Shown: piece by piece, positions 23,099 to 29,966 of the stretch
Layout: every line of letters begins with the position of its first letter
How positions within the stretch are numbered: position 1 is the stretch's first letter
Virus record (IMG/VR): IMGVR_UViG_3300042889_001398
Span: 1 to 38,009 of that record
Source: a virus
DNA length: 38,009 nucleotides
Reading direction: 5' to 3' (one strand)
Notes under the pieces: model-generated
What the model saw: the letters and a program-made list of their open reading frames with translations, nothing else
Told to the model about the DNA's origin: nothing
Database searches by the model: none
Position numbers and translations under genes: made by a program

Positions 23099-26000
23099 TA
23101 TTTGATCCTTAGGCTCGTCTGGGTGTTCGCCGGTATGATCTCGATGTCACTCACCTGCACGGTGGTGAAAAAGAGTTCATCTGGTTGGCTCCTGACTTCA
23201 AAGAGCGCACCGAACGCTTGATTCTCGCCGGTGGGAACTATGTTCACACTGGCCACAGAGGTACTTAGTCTACGGTGAATGTAACTCGCTAGATTGGTGA
23301 AGTAGAAAGTCTCACCAAAGTCCCAATTATCAACATTAAAATAATCACGTACGAATTCCACAATCTTACTCTTGATCTCGCCATCACTCATGGTTGTTCC
23401 GGCCACTTTTACTACCTTGAATTTCGCACGAAGTTCCTGGTCGGCAGCGGGGCCGAAGAGAATCTTGAATTTAACAGGACGCCACACCATCTCGTCACTG
23501 AACATCTTAAACTTCTCAAGTTCACTGAAGTTCAGTCGTAGTTGGCGTTCACTTGGGCTCTTGGGCATATCCAAGAGTTCGCCATTGGAATTACGCCAAG
23601 TGGTCATGCGATCGCTGTATTCACGAGACAATACGAACAGATCAACGATGTTGCTGATGGATGGGTCAATCCTATGATCACTAGGAGCGTAGTGCTTCCA
23701 CTGGAATGCGAGCCCGCGACGACCCAAATGAGCCGTATAGATCAATGGATCGTTTACAATCTGATTGCCGTCGCTGGTGCCCAGGTAGAACACACCCTTG
23801 CTCTTGTCTCCTATGGCCGGCACTCGGTAACCCACCACTCCCACTCCAAGAGTAGGCGCAAGACCATTGTTGATCCAACGGTTCCCCACAGGAACATCCA
23901 TGAGTTCGTAGTACTCGTAACCATTGACATCAATCTTACGCTGGTGAAATACCAAAGCATCAGCAGCCACGACCGTGCTGAATGATTCCGGATTATCAGC
24001 TTGGCCGTCGATGTCACTGTCAAAGAAGCTCAAGAATACCCGACGAGGCTCCATGAAGCCATCGCCATAGTTGTAGGTTTTCTCTAGGTTGAAGGGAACG
24101 TCAGCACTGAGACTGTTGGCCTTGAGGATCTTGATGAGATCGTTGGATACGCGGCCAGTTTGTGGATCCACACCCTTGTATCCATTGACGAAGAAGAATT
24201 TACAGGACTTTTCACTTTCAAAGACGTACTGAAGTCCCCTAGAAGTCACACGCCAGTTCAACGTACTGTATTCACACTTGATCATCCAACTGGAATCGTT
24301 GTCGGTTCCACGAGTCTGTAGAATATACTCACCCTGGCCGTTGAGACTCGATGGTTCAATGAAATACCAGTCAAGAGTCTTGAAGTCGTAGCCAATACCA
24401 AAACTTCTCTTAGCATCCAGTAGGGCCACCAGACGGGCGGCGCTGACTTGGCTGAATTGGTTAACATACGCAGGAAGAATGGCATCGATGATGTCGCCCG
24501 TTTGAACTTCCTCATTGACCAGTACTTGACCACGTCCATTGGAGAGAACACCGTCACCATCGCCAGTGATATTCACGATGGTTGCCCATCCGGCATTGCG
24601 GAACTTCAACATTGCTCCCTTGGTCAAAACTGCCTCTGGCGCATTTTGGTTAGTGGCGGCACTTCCTAGCTTGATAGCCGTACCAGTACGCTTGATCACA
24701 CCAGCGTTACCAAACGCTACCTCACTGGGAAGACTCTGCCATGTCACGGTGCCGTTCGCAAAGAGGAAATCATAGAGTGGCGAGGCCGGCGTACCCCGGC
24801 GCCACTGGTCCACCAGGTAGTCTCGGATTTCAGTACCCAACAGAAGAGGTGCAATGTAGCGACCACTGATATCCTGTGAGGTCGGATTCCCCGACAATGG
24901 AATTTCACTGTATGAATTGCCATCCTGGATGTACAAGCAACCATCATCTCCGAACACGTTGGTGTCCTGATAGGTTCCCGTTGGGTCGTTAAGATCTAGG
25001 TAGCGGGACTGTCCTGAGTAGGTTCGGTTTACGGCCTTGATCTTCACAGCTAGGTTGGTGGAGACGGGAAGAGTGTTGTAGTCCTCGCCGCTTACCATCC
25101 TACCCTGGGTTTTGTTTACCAGGGCCGCTCGGCGGCGGACGTCCTCATTCCCCTCGCTCTGAAGAGCGTTGTCTACATTTCCCTTCAGCGATACTGAGAA
25201 GGTGATGCGACGGGAGGAATTACTATTGGACGTGTAGGGTATATTGATCTTCACGTTTTGTATGTCATCGGGACGGATGGTTAGATTGGAGTTTGCCGAC
25301 ACACGATACCAAACTCGAAGGTTGCCAGTGGGAATATCACCGAATCTTCCATCACCAAATCGGAGCATGATTTGATCATTTTCTTGCGTGACTACTTGGA
25401 AGATATTCTGAATGTCAGGACTGATATCATTGTAGGTCACGTTGTCACCATTCAACACTACCTTGGTGGCGTTATCTGTGGGAACAGATCCAACTCGCGT
25501 CCAATCCCCCTTACTCAGAATCTGACCACTATCGCTGACACTCTGTACCCATACATCAAGCTCATTGATATTTGAGGTGGGGATCATAATGGTACGGTTT
25601 TCACGAGGTTCGTTGATCAGGAAATCATTGAACTGCAGGGCTCCTTGTTTGAAGTATAGGAAGAATCCAGTGTCTGGACTGGAATTTCCATTGCCGTCAC
25701 TGCGATAGATGATGTGAAAGGGATTCTGTGGGTTTGGTGTTTGTTCCTTGAATCCAACCTGATTATCAAAGTCAGCATTCACAGCTTCAAATCGAACACT
25801 CTGGTTATCTACATAAGATGTGAATGGGTAGGTGCCGGCATTGTTAGTTTGACTAGACATACGATAGAGATGCGTCTGAACACCATCATAGATCGCACTC
25901 TTCAAAGGAGTACCAAACGGATTGGTGCCGATCAAACTATCGTTGAGTACCAGTATCCATTGCTCGAACCAATCAGGATTGGTAGGGTCATCCCAACGAA

Positions 26001-26418
26001 TTGTCTGGTTATTGAGATTGCGGCCGATAGAGTCATAGATGTCGTTGGTGGTTCGCACCTCGGTTAGTTTGACTAGGCCACGAGCAGGATAGTTGCGTCG
26101 AACGCTGTAGCTGAGGAAACGCGCTAGGCGGAGAACACTCTCGCGGCGGCGAGCCACGTCCATGAAGTTTTCACGGGCGTTGATGTCCATCCTAAAGGCA
26201 AGACTTTGACCCATGTAAGCCAATAGGTCCAAGATAGCAATGAACTCACTGCTCTCCACCCAGTCATTGAAATCCTCGGGATAGTTCTGCCTGATATAGT
26301 CGATCATCGCAGCACGGATGGTAGTAAAGTCAAAGGCGTTGAAATTGATCTCCGTGAAAGCACGATAGATTGCTGTCCAACTGTTACCCGCGAAGAGCTC
26401 TGATTGCTTGATGCTCAT
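23098..26418 (-). CDS. 6: baseplate wedge protein gp6
   Basis: This 1106-residue protein is clearly the gp6 family: FTEINFNAFDFTTIRAAMIDYIRQNYPEDFNDWVESSEFIA, then AYMGQSLAFRMDINARENFMDVARRRESVLRLARFLSYSVRRN near residues 65-115, and a C-terminal region with VKFKILFGPAADQELRAKFKV and YFNVDNWDFGETFYFTNLASYIHRRL. gp6 pairs form the inner ring of the baseplate and clamp gp7 and gp53. T4 gp6 is 660 residues; the extra length is in the middle (about 420-900), which is beta-rich. It begins two bases after the gp25 stop with GGAG upstream, and its stop overlaps the giant gene's ATG. Confidence 0.93.
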   Translation of the reverse strand: MSIKQSELFAGNSWTAIYRAFTEINFNAFDFTTIRAAMIDYIRQNYPEDFNDWVESSEFIAILDLLAYMGQSLAFRMDINARENFMDVARRRESVLRLARFLSYSVRRNYPARGLVKLTEVRTTNDIYDSIGRNLNNQTIRWDDPTNPDWFEQWILVLNDSLIGTNPFGTPLKSAIYDGVQTHLYRMSSQTNNAGTYPFTSYVDNQSVRFEAVNADFDNQVGFKEQTPNPQNPFHIIYRSDGNGNSSPDTGFFLYFKQGALQFNDFLINEPRENRTIMIPTSNINELDVWVQSVSDSGQILSKGDWTRVGSVPTDNATKVVLNGDNVTYNDISPDIQNIFQVVTQENDQIMLRFGDGRFGDIPTGNLRVWYRVSANSNLTIRPDDIQNVKINIPYTSNSNSSRRITFSVSLKGNVDNALQSEGNEDVRRRAALVNKTQGRMVSGEDYNTLPVSTNLAVKIKAVNRTYSGQSRYLDLNDPTGTYQDTNVFGDDGCLYIQDGNSYSEIPLSGNPTSQDISGRYIAPLLLGTEIRDYLVDQWRRGTPASPLYDFLFANGTVTWQSLPSEVAFGNAGVIKRTGTAIKLGSAATNQNAPEAVLTKGAMLKFRNAGWATIVNITGDGDGVLSNGRGQVLVNEEVQTGDIIDAILPAYVNQFSQVSAARLVALLDAKRSFGIGYDFKTLDWYFIEPSSLNGQGEYILQTRGTDNDSSWMIKCEYSTLNWRVTSRGLQYVFESEKSCKFFFVNGYKGVDPQTGRVSNDLIKILKANSLSADVPFNLEKTYNYGDGFMEPRRVFLSFFDSDIDGQADNPESFSTVVAADALVFHQRKIDVNGYEYYELMDVPVGNRWINNGLAPTLGVGVVGYRVPAIGDKSKGVFYLGTSDGNQIVNDPLIYTAHLGRRGLAFQWKHYAPSDHRIDPSISNIVDLFVLSREYSDRMTTWRNSNGELLDMPKSPSERQLRLNFSELEKFKMFSDEMVWRPVKFKILFGPAADQELRAKFKVVKVAGTTMSDGEIKSKIVEFVRDYFNVDNWDFGETFYFTNLASYIHRRLSTSVASVNIVPTGENQAFGALFEVRSQPDELFFTTVQVSDIEIIPANTQTSLRIK

Positions 26419-26420
26419 GA

Positions 26421-26792
26421 TTAACTCCGTTCAGCCGAACGCTTGTCGAAATCAACAGCAAAGCGCTGGATGACATCCAAGGGTTCGTATTTGAGTTGCA
26501 TTTCAATTTTGATACCATGGGTCAGTTCTTTGACTTCTATGGAGAGTAGCTGGACGCGAGAGTCAGCTTCAACAACCGCAGTGGCGTCTCGGATCAATTC
26601 ATCTTTGAGTGCAGGGGTGAAAGGTTCGAATAGGAGTTCCCAGATGCGCGTACCGTACGTGGGCATCATGCGACGTTCACCCTTGCGGGTGTGAAAATGA
26701 TTCAACAGATCTCTGTTAACCAGTTGAAGATCATAGAGTTTGTTGCTGCCTCGTGAGTCTTGGCTGCTGAAACCTACAAAAAGTCTGCGCAT
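26421..26792 (-). CDS. 25: baseplate wedge protein gp25
   Basis: The 123-residue product starts at the ATG at 26792, seven bases after GGAGAA; the frame stays open upstream to 26909, but those starts lie before the late promoter motif. The gp25 signature is present: MMPTYGTRIWELLFEPFTPALKDELIRDA (the R-x-P-x-G-T-x-L-W-x-L-L-F-E-P element) and a C-terminal beta hairpin KELTHGIKIEMQLKYEPL. gp25 (132 residues in T4) joins the wedge core and nucleates the tail sheath. The order gp25-gp6-giant matches the wedge assembly set. Confidence 0.92.
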   Translation of the reverse strand: MRRLFVGFSSQDSRGSNKLYDLQLVNRDLLNHFHTRKGERRMMPTYGTRIWELLFEPFTPALKDELIRDATAVVEADSRVQLLSIEVKELTHGIKIEMQLKYEPLDVIQRFAVDFDKRSAERS

Positions 26793-26812
26793 GATGTTTC
26801 TCCGCTTTTCCA

Positions 26813-26820
26813 TATTTAGC
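26813..26820 (-). promoter_or_regulatory. T4-type late promoter motif (GCTAAATA)
   Basis: On the - strand GCTAAATA lies 21 bases before the gp25 ATG at 26792; the same octamer precedes the hub gene at 32458. It would drive gp25, gp6 and the giant gene. Upstream (26843-26861) there is a small inverted repeat ACTGCAA/TTGCAGT of unknown role. Confidence 0.7.
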
Positions 26821-26940
26821 GGGTCTATAAAATACACTGTTAACTGCAACTCATTTGCAGTGTTCGCGTTTATCTTATGAGTGGTCGGATTCGCCCCCAC
26901 GCCACTCACGACGGCAATCTAGTAAGATTTGCTGTCATGA

Positions 26941-26982
26941 GCCTGGTCCAGCCCCCTGTTTGAGGATTGGACCAGGCTTTTT
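26941..26982 (+). terminator. intrinsic terminator at the left edge of the + strand cassette
   Basis: GCCTGGTCCA (26941-26950) pairs with TGGACCAGGC (26968-26977) across a 17-base loop, followed by TTTTT (26978-26982) on the + strand. No + strand gene is recognisable upstream, so it is an orphan. It could insulate the cassette or be left from an earlier neighbour. The T tract is on the + side only. Confidence 0.75.
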
Positions 26983-26983
26983 C

Positions 26984-27012
26984 TTGACATAGATGTTACC
27001 AGAGTCCATACT
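26984..27012 (+). promoter_or_regulatory. sigma-70-type promoter of the exonuclease cassette, with dyad over the -10
   Basis: TTGACA (26984-26989), 17-base spacer, CATACT (27007-27012). TTACCAG (26996-27002) and CTGGTAA (27011-27017) flank the -10 as a perfect seven-base inverted repeat. The left half ACCAGAGT is shared with the promoter at 27832. RNA would start near 27019, directly at the next start codon. Confidence 0.7.
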
Positions 27013-27019
27013 GGTAAAT

Positions 27020-27226
27020 GTGAAAAAGAAAACTACGCCGCGCAGCTTTCTTGGCGTTGCTGCACAGAACATACCTCCTGCAATCAGCAAGCTTCCTGTC
27101 CTCGACATTGTGGATAAGAAGCGTCCTGCACCTAAGGTTATCAAACCGGACAGTAAGAAGAAACTGATTGACGTTCCGGAAGATCGAATCAAGTCCGACA
27201 AATCCAAGGACTTGCTTGATGAGTGA
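27020..27226 (+). CDS. small basic Lys/Pro-rich protein, possibly leaderless
   Basis: This frame encodes 68 residues from GTG 27020: KKKTTPRSFLGVAAQNIPPA, then Lys/Pro-rich sequence (DKKRPAPKVIKPDSKKK) and a charged tail. It ends overlapping the exonuclease start. The open frame extends back to ATG 26993, but that lies between the -35 and -10 boxes and would not be transcribed from this promoter. The predicted RNA start falls at the GTG, with no room for a ribosome site, so translation would be leaderless or weak. It is likely disordered and nucleic-acid binding by charge. No family recognised. Confidence 0.5.
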   Translation: MKKKTTPRSFLGVAAQNIPPAISKLPVLDIVDKKRPAPKVIKPDSKKKLIDVPEDRIKSDKSKDLLDE

Positions 27227-27845
27227 GCGTATGGCCAAACAAGAAATATACTGCATGACGGACGTAGAAGCCGACGGCAAGGCACCGGGCATCTCCAACA
27301 TGCTGAGCTTCGCGACCGCTGCCTTTGACATTGAGAAGAACCTATTGGGTACGTTTGAGGCCAACCTGGCGCTCATGCCCGGTGCTCTACCTCATCCCGA
27401 TACCACAGCGTTTTGGAACGAATCGGCTGCCAACAAGGCGGCCTATCAGATCACTAGGTTGAATCTACAAGATCCCGCAGAAGCAATGGCCGCATACGTG
27501 GCGTGGCTCGCCACGCTTCCTGGTACTCCGGTGTTCGTGGGCTATCCGGCAGCCTATGATTTCAAATGGATTGACTGGTATTGTATCAAATACCTAGATA
27601 TGAACCCGTATAGCTTCAGCAGAGTCATCGACGTCAAGAGTTTTGCGTGGGCTCAGATGGCCAAAGGCACGTTCCAATCCTGCAGCAAGCGTAGAATGCC
27701 CAGTGAATGGTTCGATGATCTGCCGCACACTCACGTGGCTATCGATGACGCGATTGAACAAGGTGCGATGTTCATTAACATGCTCCGCGCCAACCGGAAC
27801 ATGACTCCCATCCAGGGGATCAAAACAAAGGTTGACGCTACATAA
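27219..27845 (+). CDS. DEDDh-type 3'-5' exonuclease
   Basis: This is a 208-residue protein from ATG 27219, eight bases after AAGGA and overlapping the previous stop. DEDDh exonuclease motifs: I-x-CMTDVEADG (first Asp and Glu, residues 15 and 17), PVFVGYPAAYDFKWIDW (second Asp), and HTHVAIDDAIEQGAM (His and the last Asp). The helix-and-Trp region between them (DTTAFWNESAANKAAYQ) resembles the Rv2179c/DexA-like group of phage exonucleases more than the polymerase proofreading group. It would trim RNA or DNA 3' ends in the cytoplasm. It sits on the strand opposite the baseplate genes in a cassette with its own promoter. Confidence 0.82.
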   Translation: MSERMAKQEIYCMTDVEADGKAPGISNMLSFATAAFDIEKNLLGTFEANLALMPGALPHPDTTAFWNESAANKAAYQITRLNLQDPAEAMAAYVAWLATLPGTPVFVGYPAAYDFKWIDWYCIKYLDMNPYSFSRVIDVKSFAWAQMAKGTFQSCSKRRMPSEWFDDLPHTHVAIDDAIEQGAMFINMLRANRNMTPIQGIKTKVDAT

Positions 27846-27859
27846 CCAGAGTATATACT
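27832..27859 (+). promoter_or_regulatory. sigma-70-type promoter at the exonuclease 3' end
   Basis: TTGACG (27832-27837), 16-base spacer, TATACT (27854-27859), followed by CTGG. No protein gene follows on the + strand before the terminator at 27935. RNA would start near 27866. The only visible product is a short RNA of about 95-100 bases. Confidence 0.6.
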
Positions 27860-27869
27860 CTGGTTATGT
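27840..27869 (+). promoter_or_regulatory. perfect 30-bp palindrome over a promoter
   Basis: The half site ACATAACCAGAGTAT (27840-27854) is followed directly by its exact reverse complement (27855-27869). It covers the -10 box and start site of the promoter at 27832, beginning at the exonuclease stop codon. The core CAGAGTAT/ATACTCTG recurs at 34791-34807 before gp55. Best read as an operator for a dimeric DNA-binding protein. Confidence 0.75.
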
Positions 27870-27964
27870 GGTAGGGACAAGGACTAGATCCAAGGTCCCC
27901 GGTGTAGGGCGAGGGCGTGGGCCGCTACGCAAACGGGGAGGGCAGTGATGCCCTCCCCTTTCTT
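27866..27964 (+). ncRNA. putative small RNA between exonuclease and gp5 genes
   Basis: A promoter (27832) and an intrinsic terminator (27935-27964) bracket about 100 bases with no convincing reading frame. The RNA would be G-rich. One possible fold pairs GGGAC with GTCCC around 27873-27899, with an inner GGA/TCC, followed by the terminator stem. It might be a regulatory RNA or only a short abortive transcript. No known RNA family is recognised. Confidence 0.35.
27935..27964 (+). terminator. intrinsic terminator between the cassette and the gp5 gene
   Basis: GGGGAGGGCA (27935-27944) pairs perfectly with TGCCCTCCCC (27949-27958) around GTGA, followed by TTTCTT on the + strand. The gp5-like gene ends at 27963 on the other strand, so the same stem may also end its transcript, with a weaker T tract. 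Confidence 0.85.
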
Positions 27965-29966
27965 ATGTGCGTTCTCTGCCGACAATCGTACCGCCCTCTC
28001 TACCACATTTAGGCAGAAAGCTATGCACGACCAGCCATTGTCCCATGTAGCGATTTCGTAGAATTTCAAAGTGAAGGTGGGGTTGGCTATTCACGATTCC
28101 TGTTCTACCACTCGTACCAACCACTTGTCCCTGTTGTACGCTCTGACCCACTCTGACATTTAGGCTGTTCATATGGGCATAGAGAGTAACTAGGCCGTTG
28201 TCGTGCTTGATACAAAGAGCTGTTCCATAGCCACTGCCTTGACCTCCACTACCACCTGTTCGTCGAGTTGTTCTAGTTCCAAACCTACCTTGGAATGTAT
28301 CGACCACCACACCTGATTTGGCTGCATATACAGGCGTGCCAATAGGTGCCGCAATATCCACTCCTTTGTGGGGTCTAGTTCCACCACCTGACTTAGTTCG
28401 AATCTTACCTGAACGACTGGTGATTCTACCAGAAATTGGATACATCCAACCTCGGTCCTCGCCATCAGGGGGCGGTGGGGTGGTGCCATCCTCATTGTCA
28501 GCACCGCCCTCGGGTGTTGGCACGTTAGGTGCCGATTCTAATTGAGATCCAGAAGTATTTGGGTTAGGAGCAATATCGTCCGGTGGTGTTTCTGATCTAG
28601 GATGGCCTGGCCAAGGTTCGTGAGTTGGAAGAACGCCGACGGTCGAGCCCGTTGCCATATCAGGATAACCAGCTGCTTGGTTGACCTCGATATCGTGATG
28701 TGATTCTGGTTCTGGAGCCGTTGCTCCTTCAGCTTGGGTCGCGGCCGGACCCGCACCTCCGTTGGTGTTAACCTTTGAACCATTGAGGAACAATTGTCCC
28801 GACGACGTTACACCTAGCGCGCCACTACTCTGCAGGGCCAGAGTACCAGAACTCAAGACGCTGGAATTACCAGCCGATGTAAGGTTGATGTCTCCCATGG
28901 AATTCAAGTGAATACTACCCGCAGTGCTGACGCGGAAGCTTCCTGGCACCACAATATCTAGATCCCCAGCCACTTGGAAGCTACCCGTGCTACCAGTCAT
29001 ATTGGTGCCTCCCACACTGTTGATCGTGGTGTTGCCCTCCGTATGGAGATTTGTGCCTTGCATGGCACGAACATTGAAGGTTCGTGTCGTGAATGCGTTA
29101 ATTCCTTCATCACTAATCTCGAACCAGCTGTTACCGTTCTTGCTGATCATGTAGACATAACCCACTGTCTCATTGATGAGAACCTGAGCTCCCGAACGAG
29201 TCCGTAGACGGATGAATTCGTTCTCGGGATTGTCGTCGACGTGAACCGTGTTTCCTCGAGGTGTGGAGAAGCCATAGACATGACTTGCTTCTACGCTAGC
29301 CACCGCGGCTCCACTCTCATTCGTGTTTACGCTGACATTACGACGGGCGCTGCTGTCAGAAGGCCCACGTTGAGGGTCGGTATATAGACCCTGAGCCAAG
29401 AAGCCATCATGCAATGGATCAAAGCGAGGACGCATGGGATCGTCCGAGACGGCCTGTGATTCGTCCTTTTTGTTGTACTCAACAGTAGGTGGGTTGATAC
29501 CGTCTTCCCCTTCTTGATGCGATGCACTACTGGCCAAACCAGGAACCATATGATTCATGCGTTGCTGGAAGAGACATCCGATCCATAGACCACGAGTGGG
29601 ATCACCATTTGCAAAGATCACCACAACTTCGTTACCCACGTGGGGAGGCACTGCCCACCAACCGTAGCTCATCTGGCTTTCTTTGTATTCTTTGCCATCC
29701 TTGACGTTGCCAGCGATTGACGTGGCACCAGCGAAGGGGCTGCAATAGTTCACTGTAATCCAATTCTCTGCATTGTCGGCATCGGTCGATGATGTGGATG
29801 TATTGGGGTGAATCTCAGGAATCCAAACCCGTAATCTACCCATGTAGGTTTCATCATCGACCGCTTTTACGAAGCCAACGTATGTTTGGTTATAGAGATT
29901 GACGCGTCCTTCGGGTTGGCCCTGATAGACCTTGGGTGAATGGACGGAACGACGGGCCGTACTCAT
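27963..29966 (-). CDS. 5: gp5-like baseplate spike with C-terminal M23 peptidase
   Basis: This 667-residue protein combines an N-terminal gp5/VgrG-type OB domain (YVGFVKAVDDETYMGRLRVWIPE, GWWAVPPHVGNEVVVIFANGDPTRGLWIG, residues 30-135), a middle beta-helix-like spike (residues 240-400), a Pro/Glu/Ser-rich linker (400-500) and a C-terminal M23 endopeptidase (506-667). The M23 metal and catalytic motifs are complete: RPHKGVD (His533, Asp537), YAHM (His598), PHLHFE (His630, His632). T4 gp5 carries a lysozyme in the middle; here no lysozyme domain is seen and a peptidase cutting peptidoglycan cross-links takes its role at the end of the chain. It would pierce and digest the cell wall during injection. 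The start overlaps the hub gene stop (ATGA). Confidence 0.9.
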   Translation of the reverse strand: MSTARRSVHSPKVYQGQPEGRVNLYNQTYVGFVKAVDDETYMGRLRVWIPEIHPNTSTSSTDADNAENWITVNYCSPFAGATSIAGNVKDGKEYKESQMSYGWWAVPPHVGNEVVVIFANGDPTRGLWIGCLFQQRMNHMVPGLASSASHQEGEDGINPPTVEYNKKDESQAVSDDPMRPRFDPLHDGFLAQGLYTDPQRGPSDSSARRNVSVNTNESGAAVASVEASHVYGFSTPRGNTVHVDDNPENEFIRLRTRSGAQVLINETVGYVYMISKNGNSWFEISDEGINAFTTRTFNVRAMQGTNLHTEGNTTINSVGGTNMTGSTGSFQVAGDLDIVVPGSFRVSTAGSIHLNSMGDINLTSAGNSSVLSSGTLALQSSGALGVTSSGQLFLNGSKVNTNGGAGPAATQAEGATAPEPESHHDIEVNQAAGYPDMATGSTVGVLPTHEPWPGHPRSETPPDDIAPNPNTSGSQLESAPNVPTPEGGADNEDGTTPPPPDGEDRGWMYPISGRITSRSGKIRTKSGGGTRPHKGVDIAAPIGTPVYAAKSGVVVDTFQGRFGTRTTRRTGGSGGQGSGYGTALCIKHDNGLVTLYAHMNSLNVRVGQSVQQGQVVGTSGRTGIVNSQPHLHFEILRNRYMGQWLVVHSFLPKCGREGGTIVGRERT

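Noticed and set aside
12176-26067. Numerous + strand frames opposite the giant and gp6 genes
   Set aside because: They scatter without ribosome sites, order or recognisable families, and lie entirely inside well-supported - strand genes.
26877-26963. 28-codon + strand frame running into the terminator at 26941
   Set aside because: No promoter or ribosome site; its end lies in the terminator loop and it overlaps the open extension of the gp25 frame. It does not explain the orphan terminator convincingly.
27917-28014. GTG-started + strand frame of about 32 codons across the terminator at 27935
   Set aside because: It would have to read through a strong terminator and runs antisense into the gp5-like gene; no ribosome site.
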